From JANXQG01 sp037147235 (lineage in GTDB: Bacteria; Planctomycetota; Planctomycetia; Pirellulales; Thermoguttaceae): a DNA stretch of 15,714 bases. The translations under genes and the position numbers were made by a program. The stretch is taken from assembly GCA_037147235.1 (NCBI GenBank), contig JBAWVO010000144.1:1-15714 (forward strand), in the 5' to 3' direction. The notes under the pieces are model-generated. The model did not search any database and was not told the origin of the DNA. It was given only the letters and a program-made list of their open reading frames with translations. This document shows positions 5,897 through 14,098 of the stretch, piece after piece (position 1 is the first letter of the stretch; each line of letters begins with the position of its first letter).

Positions 5897-8662
5897 GTGA
5901 GAGTTCGGAAGCATTCCATCAACTGTTGCGTGGTGCTGGCCGCGTTCATTCTGTCGTGCCCTACGTTGGATGCGGGCGGGATAGCCCAGGCTTCAGCGAA
6001 AATGGATCCGCGCTTTGATCCGCTGGACAATTACAATGTCATCTGGAATTCGCCCAGCGAGAATTCGCACGGCTCGATGCCGCTGGGCAACGGCGATGTC
6101 GGCATCAATGCGTGGGTGGAAGCCAGCGGTGACCTTGTGTTTTACGTCAGCAAGACCGACGCCTGGGATGAGAACGCGGGCCTGTGCAAGATCGGCCGAG
6201 TGCGGATGAAGTTCGATCCGCCGCTGGCGGTGAAGGATAAGTTCCGCCAGGAACTGAAACTCCGCGATGGCGTCATCGTCATCGAATCGAAAATCCAGAA
6301 TCAACCATCCACGATCCGATTATGGGTGGATGCCGACCAGCCATTGGTTCGCGTGGAGGCAGAATCGGCAGTGCCGGTCAGTTGCCGCGCTGAACTGGAA
6401 TTGTGGCGAGTGCGCGAGCGGCCGTTGGATCCGACGGCGGACTACGGTTACGGCAACGGCAAGAACCCGCTGGCACAGTCGTACAAACTGACGGTGTTGC
6501 CAGACATGGTTGCGACCTCCGCTGCGCCGCAGGTGGTCTGGTATCACCGCAATACCCGATCCCTCTACCCGGTGTGCCTGGAGGTCCAGCATCTGGAGGC
6601 ATTGAAAGGCCGATTTGCGGACCCGCTGTTGCATCATACCTTCGGTGCCAGCTTGCGCGGTAAGGACATGGTTTTGGACGGACCCAAGGCCCTGAAATCT
6701 TCCCAATTGGTCAAGCGGCACCAACTGACGGTGTGCGTTTTGGCCCAGCGTGCGGAGACGGCCGACGCCTGGCTGAAGGCCCTGGACCGCGTCGAGCAGA
6801 CTGCGTTGCACAGTGGTTTCGACCAGGCGCGGCGCACGACGGCGACGTGGTGGCAGGCGTTCTGGAACCGAAGCTGGGTGTTTGCCGAAGAGGATGCAGG
6901 CGCGGCGATCCCGGCGAACGCGCATCCGGTAACCCTGGGCGCCGATTCCAAAGGTGAGACCCGTTTCCGCGGCGAGATCGCGGGGGCGGCAATACATGAC
7001 CGTGTTCTCAGCCCGGCGGAACTGCTTGAGCGCAAGCCGCCGACGCAGCCCGCCACGATTCCTCAAAAGATCGCGCCGGCCAATCGGACATGGCCGAAGG
7101 GGCTTACCATGGAAGCATGGGTCAAGCCAGCGCCGCAGGAAGGCGGGCGGATTTTCGACAAGTGCACGCCGGGGCACGCAGACGGATTCCTCTTGGATAC
7201 TAACGGATCCTCGCTCCGCTTGATTCTTGGTCCGGAGAGCTTGTCGGCCAGCGATTGTCTGAAGGCAGGCAAGTGGCAGCATGTCGCGGTGACGGTCGAC
7301 CGGCCCACGTCGGGCGGGTGGATCATCTATGTCGATGGAAAAGTCGTCGCCAAACGCAACGCCGAAACGGCACCGCCCTCGGAAGTAACGAATGGCTACG
7401 TGTTGCAACGCTTCATGAATGCCTGTTCCGGCCGCGGGGGCTCGCCAATCAAGTTCAACGGTTCGATCTTCACGGTGGAAAAGACTCCAGGCGCATCACC
7501 CGAGACGATGGACGGCGATCCCGATTGGCGGTGTTGGAGTGGCAGCTACTGGTTCCAGAACACGCGGCTGTCTTACTGGCCGATGCTGGCTACCGGCGAT
7601 TTCGAGATGATGGAGCCTTGGTTCCGCATGTACCTCAAAGCGCTGCCCTTGAGTAAAGCACGCATGCAGGCCTACTACAAGTTTGAAAACTCCGCGTCGT
7701 TTCAGGAGACAATGAATTTCTGGGGAATGCCGAACAACAGGGATTATGGCTGGGGCAACGCCGGGCCCGAGCCGGGCAACGTCTGCATCCGTTACTATTT
7801 TAGCGGCGGCATGGAACTGACGGCCTTCATGCTCGACCGCTATGACTTCACGCAAGACAATGATTTCGCCCGCAACACGCTCTTGCCGCTGGCCGATCCG
7901 ATTGTTGCATTCTTCGACCAGTACTGGCAGAAACGCGACGCCGACGGGAAAATCATCGTGGATCCCGCGCAGGCACTGGAGGCCGGGAGGATGGTAAATC
8001 CCATGCCGGATATCGCCGGCCTGCGATTCATTCTGCCGCGCCTGTTAGCGCTACCGAATACCCTCACTACGGAGGCCCAGCGGACGCGTTGGGCGAGGAT
8101 CCTTCAGGCACTCCCTCCGCTATCCGTCGCCGAGGTGGATGGGGTGAAACTTCTGCGCGCCTCAGCCCAAGGGGCGGTCAAGGCTTCCGAGAATCCAGAA
8201 CTCTATGCCGTGTTTCCCTACCGGCTGTTCGGTGTGGGAAAGCCTGATCTCGACATGGCCTGCGCCGCCTATAATCAGCGGCACTCCCGCATCAACTTCG
8301 GCTGGTGCCAGGACAGCATCCAGGCCGCCTGCCTGGGTCTTGGTGACGAGGCCGGCCGACAGGTGGCGCTGCGAGCCAGGATCAATCGAGCTTATCGCTT
8401 CCCGGCAATGTGGTCGGGCTTCGACTGGATTCCCGACCAGGACCACGGTGTCAACATCCTGACCACAATGCAAAACATGTTGCTCCAGTCCGATGGCAAA
8501 AAGCTTTACGTCCTGCCGGCCTGGCCCAAGACATGGGACGTCTCGTTCAAGCTGCATGCGCCGTACAACACGACGGTGGAAGGTGCTTACAAGGCGGGCA
8601 AATTGCTGCGTCTGCAGGTCACGCCGGAATCGCGGGCAAAGGACGTGATCCGAATGGACTAG
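5897..8662 (+). CDS. secreted DUF5703-type glycoside-hydrolase-like protein with a LamG insertion
   Basis: 921 residues from the GTG at 5897, chosen because AGAGAGG ends five bases upstream and it gives a clean signal peptide (MRVRKHSINCCVVLAAFILS). An in-frame ATG at 5861 would add 12 residues and has no good ribosome binding site. The N-terminal beta-domain carries the DUF5703 signature: NYNVIWNSPSENSHGSMPLG, then GNGDVGINAWVE. The all-helical barrel-like domain follows, with WQAFWNRSW (about 319-327), QRFMNACSGRG and IKFNGSIFTVE after residue 500, WPMLATGDFEMM, and GVNILTTMQNMLLQSDG near the C-terminus. Residues about 343-492 are a LamG-like insert placed between two conserved barrel blocks. 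Related GH95-like proteins cleave fucosyl or galactosyl linkages; the substrate here is unknown. It is exported and heads a four-gene operon. Confidence 0.88.
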   Translation: MRVRKHSINCCVVLAAFILSCPTLDAGGIAQASAKMDPRFDPLDNYNVIWNSPSENSHGSMPLGNGDVGINAWVEASGDLVFYVSKTDAWDENAGLCKIGRVRMKFDPPLAVKDKFRQELKLRDGVIVIESKIQNQPSTIRLWVDADQPLVRVEAESAVPVSCRAELELWRVRERPLDPTADYGYGNGKNPLAQSYKLTVLPDMVATSAAPQVVWYHRNTRSLYPVCLEVQHLEALKGRFADPLLHHTFGASLRGKDMVLDGPKALKSSQLVKRHQLTVCVLAQRAETADAWLKALDRVEQTALHSGFDQARRTTATWWQAFWNRSWVFAEEDAGAAIPANAHPVTLGADSKGETRFRGEIAGAAIHDRVLSPAELLERKPPTQPATIPQKIAPANRTWPKGLTMEAWVKPAPQEGGRIFDKCTPGHADGFLLDTNGSSLRLILGPESLSASDCLKAGKWQHVAVTVDRPTSGGWIIYVDGKVVAKRNAETAPPSEVTNGYVLQRFMNACSGRGGSPIKFNGSIFTVEKTPGASPETMDGDPDWRCWSGSYWFQNTRLSYWPMLATGDFEMMEPWFRMYLKALPLSKARMQAYYKFENSASFQETMNFWGMPNNRDYGWGNAGPEPGNVCIRYYFSGGMELTAFMLDRYDFTQDNDFARNTLLPLADPIVAFFDQYWQKRDADGKIIVDPAQALEAGRMVNPMPDIAGLRFILPRLLALPNTLTTEAQRTRWARILQALPPLSVAEVDGVKLLRASAQGAVKASENPELYAVFPYRLFGVGKPDLDMACAAYNQRHSRINFGWCQDSIQAACLGLGDEAGRQVALRARINRAYRFPAMWSGFDWIPDQDHGVNILTTMQNMLLQSDGKKLYVLPAWPKTWDVSFKLHAPYNTTVEGAYKAGKLLRLQVTPESRAKDVIRMD

Positions 8663-8757
8663 CAATGCCCGAAACATTGAAGGCGAGAAAGACCTGCCTG
8701 TGTCCACCATTTATTCCCCTAAGTATCGTCACCACACTGAGAGTTTGGATTTCAGAA

Positions 8758-11700
8758 ATGAAAAATAACCGTTTGCTTGCCATCGCTTTACTGGTTGCCT
8801 TTGCAGTTAAGGCATTCGCCCAATTTCCGGACTGGCAGCATTCCGGTTCGTTCTACATTCTCACCACGCCCGGAGGCGCGAATCTGCCAGCTACGGCGTC
8901 GGAAGAAGGCTTTCCATTGTTGGTGCGACTAAACAAGGACTGGTTCGATTTCAGCCAGGCAAAGGCCCAGGGCGATGATATCCGCTTCGCCAGCAGCACT
9001 GGCATGCCGTTGGCGTACGAAGTGGACGAGTGGGACGCGGTCAACGGAACGGCCAGCATCTGGGTTCGGATTCCCAGGCTCCAGGGGAACGCGCACCAGG
9101 AACTCAAGATGTCCTGGGGCAAGGCCGACGCCCGGAGCGAGTCGAGGGGATCCGCGGTGTTCAATGAATCCAACGGATATCTCAGCGTCTTTCACATGGA
9201 CGATCCGGTCAAGGACGAGGTCGGCACACTCGAGGCCAAAGATCTAGGCACCACCCCTTCTTCTGGGATGATCGGCAGGGGTCGGCACTTTGAGCCAGGC
9301 AAGGGGATAAACTGTGGTGAAAACATTACAGTCTTTCCCACCGGCGAAAGCCCTCACTCGACCGAACTCTGGTTCAGGGACGACAAGCTGGGCGATAGGA
9401 TATTTTGCTGGGGTGGCGGGGAGCCCCGGACTATGATCCAGATCATGTCAGGTCGGCCGTCGCAAGTCGTCGCCGACTGCTATGGACCTGCCGGCGTACG
9501 CGGCAGCAGTTCGTTCGCCAAATCGGAATGGGTTCACGTCGTCCACACGTTTGAAAAGGGTGAATCGAGGCTGTTCGTGAATGGACGTCTCGACGGTGTT
9601 GTTACGTCCAAAGATTCTCTCATGGCGCTGAAGAGCCCGGTGAAGATGTATCTCGGCGGCTGGGGTGGTTATTACGGGTTCAAGGGCGATATCGACGAGG
9701 CACGCATTTCCAAGGTCGCGCGCTCCGCCAACTGGGTGAAACTGCAGTATGAAAATCAGAAGCCCCTGCAAACCGCCGTCGGACCGCTGGTGCAGTCGGG
9801 CAACGATTTCTCCGTCTTCCAGAAACGTATCGCCCTCTTGGAAGGCAAGAGCACTACGGTTGCGGCCAGGGCGGGCGGGGCGCGGAAAGTCTACTGGATC
9901 ATCAAGAATGGCCGATCGGAGAGGATTGCAGATGTTGACCGATTCCATTTCACGCTCGATGCCGGCCGAGTGACGGGGGACCAGTCATTCACACTCCAGT
10001 GCAAGGCGGTTTTTGCGGATGGAGTGAAAACCCTGGACATTCCGGTAACCATTCAGGAAGACATCCCGGACCCCGTTTTCACCCTGCAAGCGCCGGCAAC
10101 TTGGGATGGCCGGGAGACGATCGAAATCGTCCCGCAGTTTGCCAATTTGAGCGCCATGCGGGCCAAGGGCGCCGGCACATTGAAGTATGGCTATACGGTG
10201 TCCGGTTTGGCGGTCATCAAGGAGAACGCGCCCGGCAAACTGCTGCTCAAACGCGCGCAGAACAGCGGAACAATGACCGTCACTGCGACGGTGAGCAACG
10301 GCGGCAAGCCAACCACGCAAGCGATTCAGATCGCCGTGAAGGAGCCGGCGAAAGATGAGTGGGTGCAACGGAAGCCGGACGAGGAAGAGCAGCCCGTCGA
10401 CAACCAGTTCTATGCCCGCGACGACAAGAATGAAGGTACGCTCTATTACTGCGGCAACATCGAAGGCAACCTCGAGGCGGTCTTCTTGAAGCTCTATGCC
10501 AATGACAGGTTGATCAAAACCGAAACCCAGAAGCCGGCTCATGGCGAGTATGCTTTCTCGGTGAAGCTCAAAGCGGGCTTGATCAGGTACAAAGTGGAAT
10601 TTGGCACAAAGAACGGCAATCAAGAGAAAGTCCGGCGTACTGTCCGCAACCTCGTTTGCGGCGACGCTTACATCATCGACGGCCAGTCCAATGCCGTGGG
10701 CTATAACTATGAGAATACCGTCAAACGCCAGGACCTTACCCACACGAACAGCCCATGGATCCGTAGCTTTGGCGGTAACGGCGAAGCAGGCGGTGACCCG
10801 ACTACCGGTGGCTGGGGTAATGCGGTGGTGGAAAGGTTGACGCCCACGTCTCCGGACCGCATTCACTTCATCAGTGTTTGGGGTATGGCTCTGGCCAAGA
10901 AACTCGTGGCAGACGAGAAGATCCCGATCTGCATCCTCAACGGGGCGGTCGGCGGCACGCGGATCGACCAGCACATGCCTGATCCGGCCGACCATTACGG
11001 CACCACTAACGACGCCCACCGTATCTACCGCAACCTGCTGCGACGCGTGACGGCGGCCAAACTGACGCATGGCATCCGCGGTGTGCTATGGCACCAGGGT
11101 GAAGCCGATCAAGGGCTTGACGGGCCTGATAACTGTTATGGCTGCGAGACGTATCAGCAGTATTGGGTCGATTTGACCGCGTCATGGAAACAGGACTACC
11201 CCAACATCCGGCATTACTACGTTTTCCAAATCTGGCCCAACGCCTGCTCCCAGGGTGGAACCAGAAACAGCGACATGCTGCGTGATGTGCAACGCCGCCT
11301 GTCGCGCCTTTATTCCAACTTGAGCGTCATGCCCACCCTGGACATCCCCAGCGGTGCATATTGTCATTTCAAGACGGATGATTACGAGAAAATGGGCCTC
11401 TCCATGGCGCCGCTCTTAGAGCGTGACAACTACGGGAAGATCCTCGACAAACCGATCGCCGCCCCAGACTTGCAAAAGGCATACTCTACGAGTGACTGGA
11501 AAGATGAGATCGCCCTGGAGTTCGACCAGCCCATGACCTGGAACAATGCGTTGCTAAGCCAATTCGACCTCGACGGGGCAAAGGGAGGAATCGTTGCGGG
11601 GACGGCGTCCGGGAACGTGATCACTCTCAAACTGGCGGCGACCAACGCTGCCAAGACGATTACCTACCTGGTAGACAGAAAATGGGATCCCAAGAACCTG

Positions 11701-11775
11701 CTTTACGGAAAGAACGGCATTGCCGCGCTCACGTTCTGCGAGGTGCCGATCGAAACTGCGGAACCACACCCTTAA
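8758..11775 (+). CDS. secreted DUF2341-LamG-SGNH protein, sialate O-acetylesterase-like
   Basis: 1005 residues from the ATG at 8758. Signal peptide MKNNRLLAIALLVAFAVKAFA. The frame is open from 8410, but that part overlaps the previous gene. Domains in order: DUF2341-type beta-sandwich (about 45-125, GFPLLVRLNKDWFDF to ASIWVRIPRL); LamG/concanavalin-like jelly roll (about 139-325, with EWVHVVHTFEKGESRLFVNG and FKGDIDEARIS); Ig-like linker domains (about 345-630); SGNH esterase domain (about 636-885) with GQSNAVGY (Ser644 nucleophile), GAVGGTRID, and WHQGE (778-782). His870 is the likely catalytic His. A beta-rich tail with EIALEFDQPM follows. Family members remove O-acetyl groups from sugars in polysaccharides or sialic acids; the LamG parts probably bind glycan. 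The Asp expected three residues before the catalytic His is Ala. It is the second gene of the operon, 95 bp after the first. Confidence 0.88.
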   Translation: MKNNRLLAIALLVAFAVKAFAQFPDWQHSGSFYILTTPGGANLPATASEEGFPLLVRLNKDWFDFSQAKAQGDDIRFASSTGMPLAYEVDEWDAVNGTASIWVRIPRLQGNAHQELKMSWGKADARSESRGSAVFNESNGYLSVFHMDDPVKDEVGTLEAKDLGTTPSSGMIGRGRHFEPGKGINCGENITVFPTGESPHSTELWFRDDKLGDRIFCWGGGEPRTMIQIMSGRPSQVVADCYGPAGVRGSSSFAKSEWVHVVHTFEKGESRLFVNGRLDGVVTSKDSLMALKSPVKMYLGGWGGYYGFKGDIDEARISKVARSANWVKLQYENQKPLQTAVGPLVQSGNDFSVFQKRIALLEGKSTTVAARAGGARKVYWIIKNGRSERIADVDRFHFTLDAGRVTGDQSFTLQCKAVFADGVKTLDIPVTIQEDIPDPVFTLQAPATWDGRETIEIVPQFANLSAMRAKGAGTLKYGYTVSGLAVIKENAPGKLLLKRAQNSGTMTVTATVSNGGKPTTQAIQIAVKEPAKDEWVQRKPDEEEQPVDNQFYARDDKNEGTLYYCGNIEGNLEAVFLKLYANDRLIKTETQKPAHGEYAFSVKLKAGLIRYKVEFGTKNGNQEKVRRTVRNLVCGDAYIIDGQSNAVGYNYENTVKRQDLTHTNSPWIRSFGGNGEAGGDPTTGGWGNAVVERLTPTSPDRIHFISVWGMALAKKLVADEKIPICILNGAVGGTRIDQHMPDPADHYGTTNDAHRIYRNLLRRVTAAKLTHGIRGVLWHQGEADQGLDGPDNCYGCETYQQYWVDLTASWKQDYPNIRHYYVFQIWPNACSQGGTRNSDMLRDVQRRLSRLYSNLSVMPTLDIPSGAYCHFKTDDYEKMGLSMAPLLERDNYGKILDKPIAAPDLQKAYSTSDWKDEIALEFDQPMTWNNALLSQFDLDGAKGGIVAGTASGNVITLKLAATNAAKTITYLVDRKWDPKNLLYGKNGIAALTFCEVPIETAEPHP

Positions 11776-11793
11776 CGAGAAACTAGGACAATC

Positions 11794-14076
11794 ATGAATC
11801 GAAACCACAACTTGTTCGTTCAGTTTGCCATTCTGACCGTTCTGACTATTATCGCTGCCAACACATTGGCCGACGTTCCGCGTCCGGAGCATCCGCGTCC
11901 GGATCTTTGTCGCGAGAACTGGATGTCGCTCAACGGCCCATGGCAGTTCGAGATCGACAAGGCGGCCGATGGCGAATCCCGCGGCCTGACCTACGGCAAG
12001 GATCTTCACAGCAAGATCATTGTCCCCTTCTGCCCCGAGAGCAAACTCTCCGGCCTGGGACTGGGCAATAACGAGCTATTGAAGAACGTCTGGTATCGCC
12101 GCACGTTCGAGGTGCCCGCGGCCATGAAAGGCAAGCGAGTGAGAATCCATTTCGGTGGGGTCGATTACCAGGCCTGGGTCTTCATCAACGGCCAGTTCGC
12201 CGGGACGCACATTGGCGAGAACACCGCCTTCGCCTTCGAGATCACGAAATTCCTCAAGGACGGGACGAATGAAGTCGTCGTCAAGGTCTCCGACGACATC
12301 AGAAGCGGCCTCCAGCCCAGGGGCAAGCAGTCGCCCGACCAGAGCGGAGGCTGTATCTACACGCGGACAACCGGGATCTGGCAGAGCGTGTGGCTCGAAG
12401 CGGTCGGCTCGTCGTTCGTGGAGAGTATTTCGGTGGTTCCCGATCCGGACAACTCGCGCGTGCTGATCGAGGCGAAGATCAATGGCTCGGACAAGGACTT
12501 GACGCTCACGGCCGAGGCATTTGCCGACGGAAAGCTCGTGGGATCGGACACCGCCGCCGGACCTTGGCAGAGCAGGCTCGTCCTGAACCTCAAGGAGAAG
12601 AAACTCTGGGAGCCTGGCACCCCCTTCCTGTATGACCTGAAATTCACGCTCCATAGCGGCAAAGAGAAACTCGACGAACTGAAGAGCTATTTCGGCCTGC
12701 GCAAGGTCGCGATCGACGGGCGGAAGATTCTTATCAACGGCAAGCCGGTCTTCCAGCGGCTGATCCTCGACCAGGGCTTCTATCCCGACGGCATCTGGAC
12801 GGCCCCTTCCGACGAGGCCCTGAAGAAAGACATCGAACTGTCGATGGCCTGCGGCTACAACGGCGCGCGGCTGCATCAGAAGGTTTTCGAGCCAAGGTTC
12901 CTCTACTGGGCCGACAAGCTCGGCTACATCGTATGGGGTGAGTTCCCCGATTGGGGATTCAATTTCGAGCCGCAGGGGTACTCGGCCTATGTCAACGAAT
13001 GGACCGAGATCCTCTTACGGGACAGGAACCATCCGGCGATCATCGGCTGGTGTCCATTCAACGAAGAGGACAAGAAGGCGAGCGAGCTTCAGCAGATGAT
13101 CTGGAACATCACCAAGGCGGTCGATCCGACGCGGCCGGCACTACAGACCAGCGGTTGGACGCACACCCTGCCGCACCCCGAAGTCCTCGACGCCCATGAC
13201 TATGAAGGCAACCCGGCGACCCTCCGCCAGCGGTGGATGGGCAATCTGTCCGTGAGTGCGGAGGATTTGGGCGTGCCTGCGCGTTACGTCGGCAAGCCGT
13301 CGCCGCGATCCGACCGCGGAGTGCCCTTCATGGTCAGCGAGATCGGCGGCATCGGCTGGGCCGTCGGGGGCGGTTGGAGCTATGGCTCGGGACCAAAGGA
13401 TTTCAACGAGTTCTACGCTCGCTACCAGGGTACGATCGACGCCATGCTTGATAATCCGCACCTGTTCGGCTTCTGCTATACGCAGTTGACCGACGTCGAA
13501 CAGGAGAAGAACGGGCTGCACTACTATGATCGCAAGCCGAAGTTCGACGTGAAGAAGTTCCATGAAATCACTTCGCGGCAGGCGGCTTATGAACGCAGCG
13601 GCCAGCCGGTGTCCAAGGCCCCCCAGCCCAACTGGAAGGTGTTGGTGGGCGCGGTGCAGGACGGCGAGTTGAGCACACCCTACAAGTACAGCGAGAACAA
13701 GCCTGCGGACGGCTGGACGAACGAAGGGTTCGACGACAAATCGTGGAAGACCGGCCTGGCGCCCTTCGGCCACGAGCCGAGCCATGTCGTCAAGACCGCA
13801 TGGACCTCCGGCGACATTTACCTCCGCAAGATATTCAACTTCGACGGGGGCGAGGTGAAGCATGCGGCCCTCGTGATCTTCTATGACGAAGACACCGATG
13901 TCTATGTCAACGGGCAGAAGATCCTCGGCGTGGGCGGCTATGTCACGCAATACCAGTTGCATCTGGTGACGGAACAACTGAAAAAGACACTGAAAAAAGG
14001 CGCAAACACCATCGCCGTGCATACGCACCAGACTTCAGGCGGTCAATATATCGACCTGGCGCTGCTGGTGGAGTAG
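11794..14076 (+). CDS. secreted glycoside hydrolase family 2 protein
   Basis: 760 residues with a signal peptide (MNRNHNLFVQFAILTVLTII, cleavage likely after ANTLA). AGGA lies five bases before the ATG, and only 18 bp separate it from the previous gene. GH2 architecture: N-terminal jelly roll (about 40-205, VWYRRTFEVP and VDYQAWVFINGQFAGTHIG), Ig-like domain (about 208-312), and TIM barrel (about 315-605). The acid/base is Glu424 in WCPFNEED, and the nucleophile is Glu516 in MVSEIGGIG. Both catalytic residues are present, so it should be active. A further C-terminal beta-sandwich (about 620-758; GWTNEGFDDKSW, YVNGQKI, GANTIAVHTHQ) probably binds carbohydrate. GH2 enzymes are exo-acting beta-galactosidases, beta-glucuronidases or beta-mannosidases; which one cannot be told. 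Acts outside the cytoplasm with its operon partners. Confidence 0.95.
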   Translation: MNRNHNLFVQFAILTVLTIIAANTLADVPRPEHPRPDLCRENWMSLNGPWQFEIDKAADGESRGLTYGKDLHSKIIVPFCPESKLSGLGLGNNELLKNVWYRRTFEVPAAMKGKRVRIHFGGVDYQAWVFINGQFAGTHIGENTAFAFEITKFLKDGTNEVVVKVSDDIRSGLQPRGKQSPDQSGGCIYTRTTGIWQSVWLEAVGSSFVESISVVPDPDNSRVLIEAKINGSDKDLTLTAEAFADGKLVGSDTAAGPWQSRLVLNLKEKKLWEPGTPFLYDLKFTLHSGKEKLDELKSYFGLRKVAIDGRKILINGKPVFQRLILDQGFYPDGIWTAPSDEALKKDIELSMACGYNGARLHQKVFEPRFLYWADKLGYIVWGEFPDWGFNFEPQGYSAYVNEWTEILLRDRNHPAIIGWCPFNEEDKKASELQQMIWNITKAVDPTRPALQTSGWTHTLPHPEVLDAHDYEGNPATLRQRWMGNLSVSAEDLGVPARYVGKPSPRSDRGVPFMVSEIGGIGWAVGGGWSYGSGPKDFNEFYARYQGTIDAMLDNPHLFGFCYTQLTDVEQEKNGLHYYDRKPKFDVKKFHEITSRQAAYERSGQPVSKAPQPNWKVLVGAVQDGELSTPYKYSENKPADGWTNEGFDDKSWKTGLAPFGHEPSHVVKTAWTSGDIYLRKIFNFDGGEVKHAALVIFYDEDTDVYVNGQKILGVGGYVTQYQLHLVTEQLKKTLKKGANTIAVHTHQTSGGQYIDLALLVE

Positions 14077-14098
14077 ATAACAAACAGGGAGCATGAAA

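Noticed and set aside
6320..7408. Long minus-strand frame opposite the DUF5703 gene
   Set aside because: It is rich in Arg, Pro and His with no domain, as expected for the reverse complement of a GC-rich gene.
9985..11070. Minus-strand frame of about 360 codons opposite the esterase gene
   Set aside because: An antisense shadow: the plus strand carries clear domains and catalytic motifs over the same bases.
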